Positions 10,071 to 22,380 are shown, numbered from the stretch's first letter. The stretch is 64,000 nt of DNA from Pomphorhynchus laevis (GCA_012934845.2 WNNJ02001502.1:62001-126000); one strand, 5' to 3'. A program made the numbers and translations. The notes: a model not told the origin generated them from the letters alone.

Positions 10071-12965
10071 GACGTGAAATATTCACTGTTTCACCTTGCC
10101 TCAATGTCGATCGGTGTATTCGTGAATTTCGAAAATCTCTTCGCGATTTTTCCTTCAAGTTGAGCACAAATAATGGTGGTTTAAAAATCATTTACTCGAA
10201 TATTCGTAGTCTACTTAATAAGTTAGATGAAATAAAATGTCTCTTTCAAGATAGCGTACCAGATGTAGGTATTTTCACAGAATCTTGGCTTAGTTCGTCA
10301 ATAGCAGACGTAGATATATTCATTGAGGGATACAGCATAAGTAGAAGTGATAGAACAGGGAAAATTGGAGGAGGTGTTATCGCGTATATCTCTAATAGGC
10401 TTCAATTCCGAGTAATTGAAACTCTTAGTGATGATATTAACCATAATGAAGCATTGTGTATTAGGCTATATTGTCAACACCCAATAACGGTATTGACTGT
10501 GTATCGTTCTCCAAGATCAAACACAGATAGCATAGCTGCTTTAATGGAGAGAAGTAGTTATTGTGATAGATTTGTTGTACTCGGTGATTTCAACATGCCA
10601 TCTGTGAATTGGGTTAATTACACTTCCAATGACTCGGATGTCGAGAGTTTGAAGCTACTTGGCTTAATAAACAGCTTGGCTTTTAAGCAACATGTCAGTC
10701 AGAGTACAAGATTTTCACAGGATTCACATTCACTTTTGGATTTATGCCTTACTGTACCATATGACATTCTTGATAGATTAAGCTATCTGGACCCAATAGG
10801 TCATTCAGATCATGTGGTCATTTCGATTGGTCTGAGCGATGTCTACTCACATGGCGTAAATCCGACGTCGTCTGTAAACCCATTCAGAACTGACTTTGCT
10901 CTAGTAAATAAATATCTCGTTGGGGTAAAGTGGTTGGATGCTTTTGATGTTGGCGTCGAATATTCATGGCAGTTTTTCAGGGATACTCTGTACCACCTCC
11001 TTAATCGTTTCTCACCTCTTCAGAGTAAACACTGTTTGACATCGATCTCACCGCCTTGGTTTAATAGCGACATAAAACATGCTTTAAAGATGAGACGTAA
11101 GGCCTTTAATAACTATCGTAAAGACAGAGCTAATTTCAGCACTTATAAGAAATGGCGAAACCTCGTTACGTCCATGAAGCGAACTGGTAGGCGATCTTTC
11201 GAAAATCAGCTAAGTATAAACTGTCACCGTGATCCCCGCTCTTTCTTTAGGTATGTGACTGCTAAGCATACGCGCTGTAAACCTATAAATTGTATTCAAC
11301 GTGACGATGGGAAATTCATAACTGATTCTTTGCAGATATCAAATATGTTTAGAAATCATTTCCATTCTTTGAATCTTGACCATAAGGATGTGACAATGGG
11401 TGATCCGTGTACATTTGAATCGCCCGGAGATGACACCAGCGACCTCTTCCGATGTGATGATGTTCTCCAAGAGCTTCGGAAACTTAAATGCAAAGCAGGT
11501 GCGGGTCCAGATGGCTTACCGCCAGTATATCTGCGCAACATCGCTGACATAATATGTCATCCGCTTTACAATATTTTCTCTGCGTCTGTTGCTTTTGGCA
11601 TTGTTCCTTCTGATTGGCATAATTCCATCATCTGTCCTATTTATAAGAAAGGGGATAGTTCGTCCATTGACAATTATAGGCCTATTAGTCTCACTTGCGT
11701 GTGTTGTCGTGTGCTAGAAAGATTGATTAAGCGACGAATAATAGAATTTCTAAATAGATTTCAAATTTTGAACCCAGCACAGCATGGCTTCCGAAAAGGT
11801 TATTCCACGACTACTAATCTTGTACATGCACGTGAAAATTGGTATCACTATTATGATCAAGGCATACCAGTTGATGTCATTTTCTTTGATTTCTCAAAAG
11901 CGTTCGACTCAGTTAATCACACGCGTCTTATTGAAAAGTTGGAGCACATTCATCTTGATAAGAGGATCATAAACTGGATTCGTGTATTCCTTTCCAACCG
12001 ACAAAGTGTCGTACGAGTAAATGAGTCGCTGTCGAGTCCATTTCCAGTGTTGTTAGGTGTTCCACAGGGAAGTGTATTGGGTCCCATCTTATTCAGTCTT
12101 TATATCAACGATTTGATACCAAATATCAGTTCATTCAGTTTATTATATGCAGATGATCTTAAAGTTTGGCGACCTATTATTTCCGATCTTGACAAACAGC
12201 ATTTACAAAGCGACGTCGACGTTATATCCAATTGGTCTATACGAAATCACTTGAGGATCAATTCCGCTAAATGTACATGTATGCGTATATCACGAAGATC
12301 ATGTGATCATCTTGGAGGTGAGTACCAGTTTGGTTCAATTAGTATCGAAAGAACCAACTCATATAAAGATTTGGGAGTTTGGGTTTGTGCTGACTTATCC
12401 ACTCGAAAGCATTCAGACTACGTGTGTTGCATCACAAAACGCTTAATAGGACATACTCGTCGAGCTCTGATAGGCATAGATCCGTTATGTTACCATACCT
12501 TAGCAAATGCGTTTTTCTTGAGCCATATCTTATACGCATCGCCAGCTTGTTATCCCGAAACTACTTATGAGCGTCGTGCATTAGAGAGTGTTCAGATCAA
12601 CAACTAAATTAGTCTCAGGGCTGCATATTTATGGCTACGCGAAACGCCTCCAGATATTAAATATGCCTTGTCTGCGATATATCCGTGACAAGCGAGATCT
12701 CTCTCTTGTTTGGAAAATTCTGCATACTAAAGATCATCCACTGTCACATCTACTGCAACTGAGAGGTCAACCTTCTCTTCGCGGACACCCCCTGATGCTG
12801 AAAACACAAAGGTACATGCATGCAGTTTCCTGCTTTGCCAAACGAGTCGTACGATCTTGGAATTCGCTTCAGAGTGCGACCGTTTTGTCATCTACTGCTT
12901 CAAGTTTTTGCGCCCTACTGGATGATGACCCTTCCTTCTCAAGACAACGGTGGGATTTTCAGTAG
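10004..12965 (+). CDS. LINE-G ORF2, APE endonuclease and reverse transcriptase
   Basis: This is the enzyme of the element: it nicks the target DNA and reverse transcribes the RNA there. The first frame runs 867 codons (10004-12607). The APE endonuclease has IIYSNIRSLLNKLDE (residue about 62), FTESWL, GGGVIAYIS, LGDFNMPSVNW (about 193) and IGHSDHVVIS (about 267). RT has AGPDGLPP (about 500), HGFRKGYSTT, FFDFSKAFDSVNH (about 625), GVPQGSVLGPILFSLYINDL (about 685) and LLYADDLKVW (about 715). The C-terminal tail (RLQILNMPCLRYIRDKRDL, then WNSLQ) lies in the next frame (12588-12965), so one frameshift near 12600 breaks an otherwise intact gene. All catalytic residues are present. Confidence 0.85.
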
Positions 12966-13084
12966 TTTATCTGATGATGGAGAAACAAAACGACTCTTAT
13001 TCTTTTTATTCTTTTTATTTTGTGAAGCAACTTGTAAAGAGCCTCGGCTCAATTCGTTGTCAATTTAATAATAATAATAATAAT

Positions 13085-13470
13085 TTTTTTTTTTTTTCAA
13101 TAATAACAATTTATTAAAATTTTAATTTGTACAATTAAGGTTCCCACAAATGGGCCTCTATACATTTAAAATAGTGGTATAAATACCATAACACAAACAT
13201 ATTACTCTGATAAAACAAGTCCTGCTCGAAGATACGAAGTCCGCTGAAACTGAACACGTGGACATCTAAGCGTCGCAGAGCAAATTTTCGCAAGACACAT
13301 ACTAATATATGTCCTGATTAATGATATCGTGACGGCGTATTCGCTTTTTTGTTGTTCAGCGATTTTTAGAGCCAATGATTTAATACATGCTTGTGCACTC
13401 TTGCCAGCTCCGCCCGTAGTCGCCCAAATAAGGGGACAAAATGAGCTGTGCTCTATTGTATGATAATGAT
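13085..13470 (-). pseudogene. RLE-C 3' end fragment (antisense)
   Basis: Read on the minus strand, 13440-13200 translate to SSFCPLIWATTGGAGKSAQA and SLALKIAEQQKSEYAVTISL, then IRTYISMCLAKICSATLRCP and a stop. This matches the extreme C-terminus of the RLE-C protein (compare FHPLIFSTVGGIGKIADSIL at 16.4 kb and FVPAIFSTYGGI at 45.3 kb). The 3' UTR follows with GGCCCATTTGTGGGAACC (minus strand of 13139-13156), the conserved RLE-C 3' motif, and ends in a poly-A seen here as the T run at 13085-13097. LINE-D copy 1 was joined at about 13480. Confidence 0.65.
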
Positions 13471-13507
13471 AATAATAATGTGATAATAATAATGCAGCGA
13501 TTTATTT

Positions 13508-13529
13508 CCCATTTCGCCTTTCGGCTGGG
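13508..13529 (-). promoter_or_regulatory. LINE-D 3' UTR nested hairpin
   Basis: On the minus strand the RNA would read CCCA-GCC-GAAA-GGC-GAAA-TGGG. That is a GCC/GGC stem closed by a GAAA tetraloop inside a CCCA/TGGG stem, with a GAAA bulge. The same 22 bases are at 17338-17359 in the duplicated copy. It lies about 150 bases after the ORF stop, just before the (ATT)n tail, where LINE RTs commonly bind their RNA. The function is inferred. Confidence 0.5.
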
Positions 13530-13673
13530 CAAAATTTAAAATACAATAAATTAAATCAATTACTTGAAATCAGAAATCCGACGTCTGAACATTTAGCGTA
13601 CGTTGTTATAGATTAATTCTGAAGTTTGAAATCGGGCCATGAGTGCAACGGTGCGCAAGAAAGAAAAAAAATG

Positions 13674-16050
13674 TTAAGCATCAATCAAAGTTAGGCGATT
13701 TTCTAGTCCTCCTTTGTCGACTTGTTCTAAAGGCCACGAAGATAATACGGGGCATGCGAAAGCATGCAAAAGAGCTGAACACTCTTTTGAGCAAAATCGA
13801 CAGCGACAGTGAGTCGAGCGAGAGTGAAAAGGGAGTCGAATTGAACAAAATTTGGCGTGGTAGCCGTCTAAAGATAAACGCCAAACCAGCGGACGCTTTT
13901 GGTATCTTGGATTTCTCCAAGCTGATTGAGTATAAACAGGCGTCAAAAAGATATCTGGATCTAGGCTAAGTATTTTGTTATCGAATAGCCGTCGGGCTTC
14001 CAAATACGCTGTGGTTTCACCAAGGCGAAATCGATTGCAAAGTTTGACCGATAGTGGTATCGATTTACTAAGCACCGCAACAGCTGTAGAAGAACACTTC
14101 GATGATACTCCTAATAACCTTTTTAGGTAGCGCCAAAAACATTTATCAATGATCTGAAAATCTCCTAAGGTCAAATCCGACCAAAAGCATCGAATCCCGT
14201 AACTCAGAATCGGAAGCAACATCACATCAAAGTATTTGATCGCGCCTTCGAAGGACATAAGACCAAGCTTCGATGCCGTATAAGCTGACGTTACAACTTT
14301 CGCCGATTGGCGCAATAAGTGGCTTCTGAAACACCACCGAGATGAGAGTTCAAAGCCTAGATATCGATACGAATTAACAAGTTCTATCGATGTTGCATTC
14401 AGAAAAAGCACATCATCACGACAGCGGGGCCCACCTCGCCGAAATTTTATAATTTTCGTTTTGGAAGTGTTGATCACTATTTTATTTGTCAGACAAAACT
14501 CAACGAGAGCTGTAATGGCTGATTGTGCTGAGCATCTATCCAACGTTATTAAGGCAAGATCGTCAGCATATAAAATTGGCACTACATTGGAAGCGGCGAA
14601 ACGAACATGATCTGGGAGATCCATCAAGAAGAAGGAAAATAACAGCGGGCTGAGAGGATCTCCTTGCTGGACTCCACGACTAGCAGTCAAAGGGCCCGAA
14701 TAATTAACTCCGTCGTAAATGCGCATCGAACTAGGACGCAATATTCTTTCAAGAAGAAATAGAAAGTCTCCATGAACATTTACTCTCTCATGAAGCTTGG
14801 TTAATAGCAAGGTTCTATCAATCGAGTCGAACGCTTTCGCAAAATCAACAAAAATGCTATACAAAGATGAATGCTTATCAAAAGTATCGAGAACAAGTGA
14901 CCGAAGAACTGAGAGAGCACTCATAGTATAATGATTTATACGAAATCCATGCTGCTCTGGAGGAAGAAGAAAACTACGAAATCTCGACAAACGTACGGCC
15001 ATCAAATTAGATAGAACTTTATACGAATGATTTAGTAGAGCTATCCCTCTATAAGAATCTCGACACGAAGGATCTCCCGAACCTTTGAACAACACTTTGA
15101 TAATGCTGTCACGCCAGCCATTTGGTATAGGCCAACCCCTAAGAATCGCGTTATAAAAGAATATCCAGTAGTCAGCGACCAATCCGAAAGTCTGATTAAT
15201 ATGTTCAACACACAGTTGATCAATTCCAGCAGCCTTTCTAGTAGCCATATTAGAGAGACAGCTCTTAATTTCAGCTAGGCTAAAGGGAGAATTGAGCGGA
15301 TCATGGTCCGTGATAGGACAATAGAGATTGCATTCTTTAGGATCGAAGGAATTAGAATTAGACGAAGCCAAAATTTCAGCGAAATGCTTGCGCCAATCTT
15401 CTAAAGGAAACTTAGAGGCAAGTTTACAAGTTTTGGGGCGTGCTAGCCATGGAGCGACCTCAGCTCTTAGAAGCATTATCTGTTCTTCTCGTCTAAGCAC
15501 ATTCAGCCTGAATTGTCTAGTACTCTTATTATAAGATCTACACAGAGTCACAAAATCCGTCCTGGACAATGAAAATTCATTAGTCTTGTAGAATGAGAGT
15601 AGCATCCTCTGCAAAATTTTTAAATGGTTTGGTAGTCGATACGATCGGCTTCCATTATGTCGGATATTATTACACGCGCGTAACAGTGTTTGGTGAAGCA
15701 TAGTGTAACTGGCCGCTAGATCACCACCCAACAAGAGTCGCTTAGATTCATTCAAATGACTAAAGTTAATGGCGTCGACAACGATCCGCCTACTCTTGGG
15801 TTGGACGGGACAAAAATCACTTAGTGAAGTTGAGAATTCTTCAATGACACAAATTACCGGTTTATGTTTTCGTCGTAAAGCCCATGCTACATCGAAATCT
15901 AAGCATGTATCATAAATACCAACGTTCGAGAATATTAAATCTAGACAGCTCCTAGTTTCACCCATTTCATAAGTCCAACCCTCGATAGGAACGTGAAGAG
16001 TTAGATTGTGCGAAAAGAAGAATTCCTTTAGTAAATTAAGCTTCAGAGGG
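13674..16050 (-). CDS. LINE-D ORF2, copy 1, 5' truncated
   Basis: This is a 763-codon open frame (ATG at 15965), with the frame open upstream to 16050. It starts inside the APE endonuclease (HNLTLHVPIEGWTYEMGETR then SCLDLIFSN), so most of the nuclease is missing. RT follows: RKAAGIDQLCVEH, YRGIALLNHSYKVLSN, EQHGFRINHYT, SIFVDFAKAFDSIDRT (motif A), ASRGVQQGDPLSPLLFSFFL, PILYADDLALITLD (YADD), SYRYLGFELSSRW. The C-terminus has a cysteine/histidine cluster CRCRFCSKECSALLHAFACP. No stop lies inside the remaining frame, so it is a young but 5'-truncated copy. A second copy is at 17.5-19.2 kb and an older one on the plus strand at 59.8-61.1 kb. Confidence 0.8.
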
Positions 16051-16055
16051 GATCT

Positions 16056-17309
16056 AGAAGAGGTAATAATAATATAAATATAAATTATTCAAAAATAAGA
16101 CAGCTTAAAGGTTACCCTCTAATGGGTCCAAAGTGGCAATTCAAAAACTGAATTTTTAGTTCAAAGGGAGTTGATCGTACAAATCGACTTTGAGTGGTGC
16201 GTCCTTATCGTGAATTAGAGTTCCTGGTTCTTGATACCTGTTTCGCATAGCCATCGATGTGGATTTTATAATAAGGAGTGAAATCCTGGCTCTTTCTTGA
16301 CGGATCAAATCGGGATATGAAAGGTTGTTGTTGCTCGCTTTAAGTGAAGATATGCGCTTAAGTATCGAGTCCGCTATCTTTCCAATACCACCAACAGTTG
16401 AGAAAATCAACGGGTGAAACGAAGCATTTTCTATTTTCGCAATCCGCTCTGTATATTTTGCCTGTTTCCGATTTTCATGGTACTTGAAGGGATCCTTCAT
16501 TGTATCCAAGGAATAAGACGGCGCTAGGTTGTTGAAAACGCATACGTCCATAAAGGACCGCTCCGTCAGATTCCCGAAGAGGCCAGTACATCTTATGTCT
16601 GATCTTGCCTCTCTGTCCCGTGATATGGCTTGAGATTCAAAAATGACTGTGTCTGAAACCGGGAGCAATACTGGTTCTGTACATACGAGTCGACAGGTTT
16701 CCTTGAGTGATCTAGCAATCTCGTTAGCGACACTGTTGTGACGAATGAAGTTGAAACAGCCTGTCTTGCATGAAAGTGCGTGTATTGTTGTTAGAGACAC
16801 TCCACACGCACACTCACCCAAATAGCGATTCGGTTTCCACTCGTATCTTATTGAAATCGCGTCGTGGAATTCTGAGGAGGATATGAACAAACCCTCAACA
16901 AACCCTGCTGTTAACCACGAGTAGGCACCTTTCATGCTGGCATTCCATAAAATTGTCTTTAAATCATTTTTAGAGTTACTAGTAATCTCCGTCACTATTC
17001 TGTTAAACTTTATTATGTTCATTTCTCTTATCTGCTTGACTACATTATGCTGAGACGTTTCTAGGGGAACTTCTGAGTGGTCTCTATCTACACTAGCCCT
17101 ATACATCATGCGTGATTTCTCGTATTCATTATAGCATTCTTGAGTATAGTCGACTATACCAAGTCCTCCATATCTGCATGGTAAAGCTACTATTCTACTT
17201 GACTCATCGTCGAGGCTGTTGATTCCCAGCATTCCCGGCAAAAGATTATGAAGTATCGCATTCTTTAAAGGTATTAGACGACAATCTGCTACTTCACATA
17301 GAAGAGGTA
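16056..17309 (-). pseudogene. RLE-C copy 1, RT thumb to nuclease and 3' UTR
   Basis: A 361-codon frame (17241-16156) continues open upstream to 17309 (LCEVADCRLIPLKNAILHN). It starts in the RT thumb (LPGMLGINS, PCRYGGLGIVDYTQE) and then has the RLE-C C-terminus. This comprises a knuckle (FHDAISIRYEWKPN, CACGVSLTTIHALSCKTG: C-x-C-x7-H-x3-C, then IRHNSV) and a PD-(D/E)XK-like segment RSDIRC, RSFMDVCVFNN, YHENRKQAKYTER. It ends with FHPLIFSTVGGIGKIADSIL. The 3' UTR holds ACCCATTAGAGGGTAACC (16110-16127, minus strand). The frame is intact but 5' truncated, so it is not autonomous. The nuclease residues are assigned by pattern only. Confidence 0.7.
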
Positions 17310-17504
17310 ATAATAATAATAATGCAGCGATTTATTTCCCATTTCGCCTTTCGGCTGGGCAAAATTTAAAATACAATAAATTAAATCAATTACTTGAAAT
17401 CAGAAATCCGACGTCTGAACATTTAGCGTACGTTGTTATAGATTAATTCTGAAGTTTGAAATCGGGCCATGAGTGCAACGGTGCGCAAGAAAGAAAAAAA
17501 AATG

Positions 17505-19210
17505 TTAAGCATCAATCAAAGTTAGGCGATTTCCTAGTCCTCCTTTGTCGACTTGTTCTAAAGGCCACGAAGATAATACGGGGCATGCGAAAGCATGCAA
17601 AAGAGCTGAACACTCTTTTGAGCAAAATCGACAGCGACAGTGAGTCGAGCGAGAGTGAAAAGGGAGTCGAATTGAACAAAATTTGGCGTGGTAGCCGTCT
17701 AAAGATAAACGCCAAACCAGCGGACGCTTTTGGTATCTTGGATTTCTCCAAGCTGATTGAGTATAAACAGGCGTCAAAAAGATATCTGGATCTAGGCTAA
17801 GTATTTTGTTATCGAATCTCCTTGCTGGACTCCACGACTAGCAGTCAAAGGGCCCGAATAATTAACTCCGTCGTAAATGCGCATCGAACTAGGACGCAAT
17901 ATTCTTTCAAGAAGAAATAGAAAGTCTCCATGAACATTTACTCTCTCATGAAGCTTGGTTAATAGCAAGGTTCTATCAATCGAGTCGAACGCTTTCGCAA
18001 AATCAACAAAAATGCTATACAAAGATGAATGCTTATCAAAAGTATCGAGAACAAGTGACCGAAGAACTGAGAGAGCACTCATAGTATAATGATTTATACG
18101 AAATCCATGCTGCTCTGGAGGAAGAAGAAAACTACGAAATCTCGACAAACGTACGGCCATCAAATTAGATAGAACTTTATACGAATGATTTAGTAGAGCT
18201 ATCCCTCTATAAGAATCTCGACACGAAGGATCTCCCGAACCTTTGAACAACACTTTGATAATGCTGTCACGCCAGCCATTTGGTATAGGCCAACCCCTAA
18301 GAATCGCGTTATAAAAGAATATCCAGTAGTCAGCGACCAATCCGAAAGTCTGATTAATATGTTCAACACACAGTTGATCAATTCCAGCAGCCTTTCTAGT
18401 AGCCATATTAGAGAGACAGCTCTTAATTTCAGCTAGGCTAAAGGGAGAATTGAGCGGATCATGGTCCGTGATAGGACAATAGAGATTGCATTCTTTAGGA
18501 TCGAAGGAATTAGAATTAGACGAAGCCAAAATTTCAGCGAAATGCTTGCGCCAATCTTCTAAAGGAAACTTAGAGGCAAGTTTACAAGTTTTGGGGCGTG
18601 CTAGCCATGGAGCGACCTCAGCTCTTAGAAGCATTATCTGTTCTTCTCGTCTAAGCACATTCAGCCTGAATTGTCTAGTACTCTTATTATAAGATCTACA
18701 CAGAGTCACAAAATCCGTCCTGGACAATGAAAATTCATTAGTCTTGTAGAATGAGAGTAGCATCCTCTGCAAAATTTTTAAATGGTTTGGTAGTCGATAC
18801 GATCGGCTTCCATTATGTCGGATATTATTACACGCGCGTAACAGTGTTTGGTGAAGCATAGTGTAACTGGCCGCTAGATCACCACCCAACAAGAGTCGCT
18901 TAGATTCATTCAAATGACTAAAGTTAATGGCGTCGACAACGATCCGCCTACTCTTGGGTTGGACGGGACAAAAATCACTTAGTGAAGTTGAGAATTCTTC
19001 AATGACACAAATTACCGGTTTATGTTTTCGTCGTAAAGCCCATGCTACATCGAAATCTAAGCATGTATCATAAATACCAACGTTCGAGAATATTAAATCT
19101 AGACAGCTCCTAGTTTCACCCATTTCATAAGTCCAACCCTCGATAGGAACGTGAAGAGTTAGATTGTGCGAAAAGAAGAATTCCTTTAGTAAATTAAGCT
19201 TCAGAGGGGA
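17505..19210 (-). pseudogene. LINE-D ORF2, copy 2, internally deleted
   Basis: This is a near-identical copy of the 13.7-16.05 kb gene. The frame 19123-17792 covers the endonuclease end through RT motif B (ASRGVQQGD) and then runs out of frame at the 672-base deletion. That deletion removes YADD and the RT thumb. The C-terminal cluster (CRCRFCSKECSALLHAFACP) resumes in the frame 17777-17505. It cannot make a working RT. Confidence 0.8.
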
Positions 19211-19214
19211 TCTA

Positions 19215-19849
19215 GAAGAGGTAATAATAATATAAATATAAATTATTCAAAAATAAGACAGCTTAAAGGTTACCCTCTAATGGGTCCAAAGTGGCAATTC
19301 AAAAACTGAATTTTTAGTTCAAAGGGAGTTGATCGTACAAATCGACTTTGAGTGGTGCGTCCTTATCGTGAATTAGAGTTCCTGGTTCTTGATACCTGTT
19401 TCGCATAGCCATCGATGTGGATTTTATAATAAGGAGTGAAATCCTGGCTCTTTCTTGACGGATCAAATCGGGATATGAAAGGTTGTTGTTGCTCGCTTTA
19501 AGTGAAGATATGCGCTTAAGTATCGAGTCCGCTATCTTTCCAATACCACCAACAGTTGAGAAAATCAACGGGTGAAACGAAGCATTTTCTATTTTCGCAA
19601 TCCGCTCTGTATATTTTGCCTGTTTCCGATTTTCATGGTACTTGAAGGGATCCTTCATTGTATCCAAGGAATAAGACGGCGCTAGGTTGTTGAAAACGCA
19701 TACGTCCATAAAGGACCGCTCCGTCAGATTCCCGAAGAGGCCAGTACATCTTATGTCTGATCTTGCCTCTCTGTCCCGTGATATGGCTTGAGATTCAAAA
19801 ATGACTGTGTCTGAAACCGGGAGCAATACTGGTTCTGTACATACGAGTC
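19215..19849 (-). pseudogene. RLE-C copy 2, truncated
   Basis: This is identical in content to the 3' half of the 16.1-17.3 kb copy. The 170-codon frame 19826-19314 carries RSDIRC, RSFMDVCVF, YHENRKQAKY and FHPLIFSTVGGIGK. The 3' UTR motif is repeated at 19268-19285. It stops at 19849 inside the nuclease region, where antisense LINE-B sequence takes over. The knuckle and RT parts are therefore absent. Confidence 0.75.
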
Positions 19850-22380
19850 GTGACGATGCGTTGTAGGGGAAGAAGAGTGGATTTAGGTGAGTTGGAAAAT
19901 AGACTAAGACAATAATCGAGTCTAGAAAAAAGGAGAGATGATATGAGAGTCATACAAGAAGGGAAATCGATCAATCTACGAACTTGACGGAGGTTGCGGA
20001 GTATCAAGGTAGATGAGCGTACTTTATCTCTAACGAAAGGTTTAAGTGAAAGTCGGTTGTCAAAATGGAAGCCTAGGAAAACGAGATTATCAACGATAGG
20101 AAGAATTTTAGAATTTAATGATACGGAGGGAGGTTCGAAGCCGAGGCGTCGAGGTAGGATCCACATAATTTTGGATTTATCAGGATTCAGAGAAAGGCGA
20201 AGGGAAGAAAGATGATTGGAAATTGAGACAAGGCAGTCGGAAGCAGAAACACTAAGATCGCGAATACGATAAACAGGTGCATGAGCATAGATGAGAATGT
20301 CATCAGCATATTGCATAACATGGAAGTTAAATTTATGAGAAATCGAAGACAAATCACCAAGAAGAAGAGAGAAAAGTATAGGGCCTAATACGGAGCCTTG
20401 CGGAACACCGGACGGAATGGACGAAGGATGGGAGAGAGAAGAGTTAGAATATACGCGAAATGTACGGTTTGATAGATATGAAGAAAACCATGATACAGTG
20501 GGTAAAGAGAAGCCATAATCATGACGAAGGCGATGGAGAAGAATCGAGTGATCGACGATGTCAAAAGCAGACGATAGATCAAGAGAAACTATGACACTAC
20601 ATAATTTATGATCGCGCGATATGAGTAAGTCGTTATAAACTTTAAGACATGCAATTTCGGTAGAGTAATTAGAGCGAAAAGCGGCTTGGAAGGGAGGAAA
20701 TAAGTTAGAGGAATAGAGATATGTATTAACTTGCTTAAGAACGAGACGCTCAAGGAGTTTAGAGAGGGTTGGGAGAAGTGAGATTGGACGGTACGAAGAT
20801 GGTAGTGAAGAGTCGAGAGATTGCTTTTTGATGATAGGACGAACAGTGGCGCATTTCCAGATGGAAGGAAATGTACAGCTACGGATGGACGAGTTGAACA
20901 ATGTGGTTAGGAAGGGTAAGATAAAAGTGCAGATATTTTTAAGTAAGTGAGTGGGAATTGGGTCAGAAGGAGAGGTTTTATTAGGTAATGACAGCAGAAC
21001 CGAAGAAACTTCATCAGACGAAACGGGAAGAAGGTGGAATAGTTCTGGGAGGGAAGTATTTAAAGATAAGAGTGGGTACAAGGGGGCTATGGGTAGTAGG
21101 GAAAGTAAATTAGATAGCTTAGTTTGTAGATAAGAAGAAAATTCATCAGGATTTATATTACAAGGGGTAGATGATCGTGAAAGAATTGAGTTTAAGATTT
21201 TCCAATGAGATTTCGAGTTGGAAGATGACTCGAGTTGATTTCGCCAAAAGAGAGTACGTTTAGTACGTATAAGAATGAGATGTGAACGGCGTTGAGAAAA
21301 GTAGGAATCACGAAGATTTGGAGGGAGTGAGTTGGGTGAACGTTTAAGAAAGCGTTTATACATACGAAAAGAGTGACGGAGTCGACGCTTAGAAAGACTA
21401 CAGTCAGAATCGAACCAGGGAGCATGGCGCAAGCGCTGGGAACGTCGAAGTCGACTAGGTAGAAGGTTATTGAGGATCGACGTAAGTTCAGAATCAAACA
21501 GAATGCAGAGATCATCGGGAGAGAGATAGTTAAGAGGAAGTGAAAAGAGTGAAGAATTGAGTAAGGATGTGCAGAGAATAGGGATATCGAGAAGCTTCCA
21601 GGGTCGACTTGGTGTAGATAATGGTAAAGGCGGAGAAGGAGGATGGGGACGAGTAAGAGTAAGAGTGACAAGGAAATGATCGGACAAACCAGGATCAGTA
21701 ATTGACAAGGAGGTATAGTCATTGAAGCAGTTAGGAACAGCAATGATGTCGAGAGCACCGCCGAGAATATGAGTTGGGCTTGTTGAAAGTAATTTATAGT
21801 TAAAATCAGAAAAAAGATTAGTTAAAGTGATAGAGTCAGAGTCAGACGGGCGATCAAGACGAATGTTAAAGTCACCGAGAACAAAAGAAGGAGTATAAGA
21901 CAATGAACAGTGAGACATTAGATCTGCAAGGTCGTTAAAGAAGATACGTGATGGGGCAACTGAACCTGGACGGTATACAATCACAAGTTCCAGAGGGAAA
22001 GGCGTTGATAATCTGCATATGAGTAATTCGAACGAGGTGTAACGGATGTTAACGTTGATTTTACGTAAAGACATTGGGTGACGAGCAATGGCAACAATAC
22101 CGCCATGGTTAGACGCAGTAGATGTATGAGATGTAATTTGACGAGCTGATTCAACTAGAGAACAACCAGAGCGACATAGACGACGAATAGCAAGATCGTT
22201 GGAGTCAGTGTGCCAGGATTCGGTAATGCAGAGAATATCGATAGATAATTGATCGAAGATATCGAGAAGCATATCAGCTTTATGAAGAATGGAGCGAGTA
22301 TTGAATAGACTAAGACGAAAAGTATGCTTAGGAGCGAGATCGACTAGCGAAGAAGACAAGGGGGAGAGATGGGACGCCAT
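19850..22380 (-). CDS. LINE-B ORF2, APE endonuclease and reverse transcriptase
   Basis: A frame of 861 codons starts at ATG 22380 inside the end of ORF1. The endonuclease has LSLFNTRSILHKADMLLDIF, ILCITESWHTD, NHGGIVAIA, VLGDFNIRLDRPSDSD (residue about 165), GGALDIIAVP and GLSDHFLVTLTL (about 234). RT has SPSDPIPTHLLKN, PSSYRPISLLPTLSKLLERL, SLDLSSAFDIVDHS (about 597), GVPQGSVLGPILFSLLLGDL (about 660), VMQYADDILIYAH (about 689), LRLSLNPDKSKIMWILPRR and LVFLGFHFDNRLSL. The last roughly 12 residues before the stop are read-through into the RLE-C sequence, not LINE protein. Relatives lie at 3.5, 6.0, 6.2, 25.6, 29.5 and (LINE-H) 51.1 kb. Confidence 0.85.

Larger units (their letters stand above)
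8188..13084 (+). mobile_element. LINE-G, nearly complete CR1/Rex1-like retrotransposon
   Basis: This element has a 5' leader (8188-8888) with a duplicated TATA-bearing module and a run of ACGATTACA nonamers, then ORF1 (8889-10070) and ORF2 (10004-12965). A short 3' UTR ends in an (AAT)n tail at 13066-13084. The APE endonuclease and RT motifs are all present, with one frameshift near the end of ORF2, so the copy is young or only recently dead. The tail abuts the poly-T end of an antisense RLE-C fragment at 13085. The 5' boundary is uncertain because the leader has no internal check. Confidence 0.75.
13487..19849 (-). repeat. Tandem duplication of a LINE-D + RLE-C block
   Basis: Copy 1 spans 13487-17309 and copy 2 spans 17311-19849. 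They are nearly identical over their shared length, with only scattered single-base differences such as an A-run length near 13670/17503. Copy 2 lacks about 672 bases of copy 1 (13988-14659), with a 2-base microhomology at the join. It is also cut at 19849, where antisense LINE-B begins. In both copies the LINE-D/RLE-C joint reads TAGAAGAGGTAATAATAAT, and the joint between the two copies has almost the same sequence. This is recent segmental duplication or an assembly artefact. Confidence 0.85.

Noticed and set aside
12966-12990. CTGATGATGGAGAAAC after LINE-G ORF2 as a hammerhead ribozyme
   Set aside because: Only four bases separate CUGAUGA from GAAAC, too few for a stem II. No matching stem I/III was seen.
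13643-13969. Plus-strand 108-codon frame (and its twin at 17456-17800)
   Set aside because: It is the reverse strand of the LINE-D C-terminus, and its composition follows that gene.
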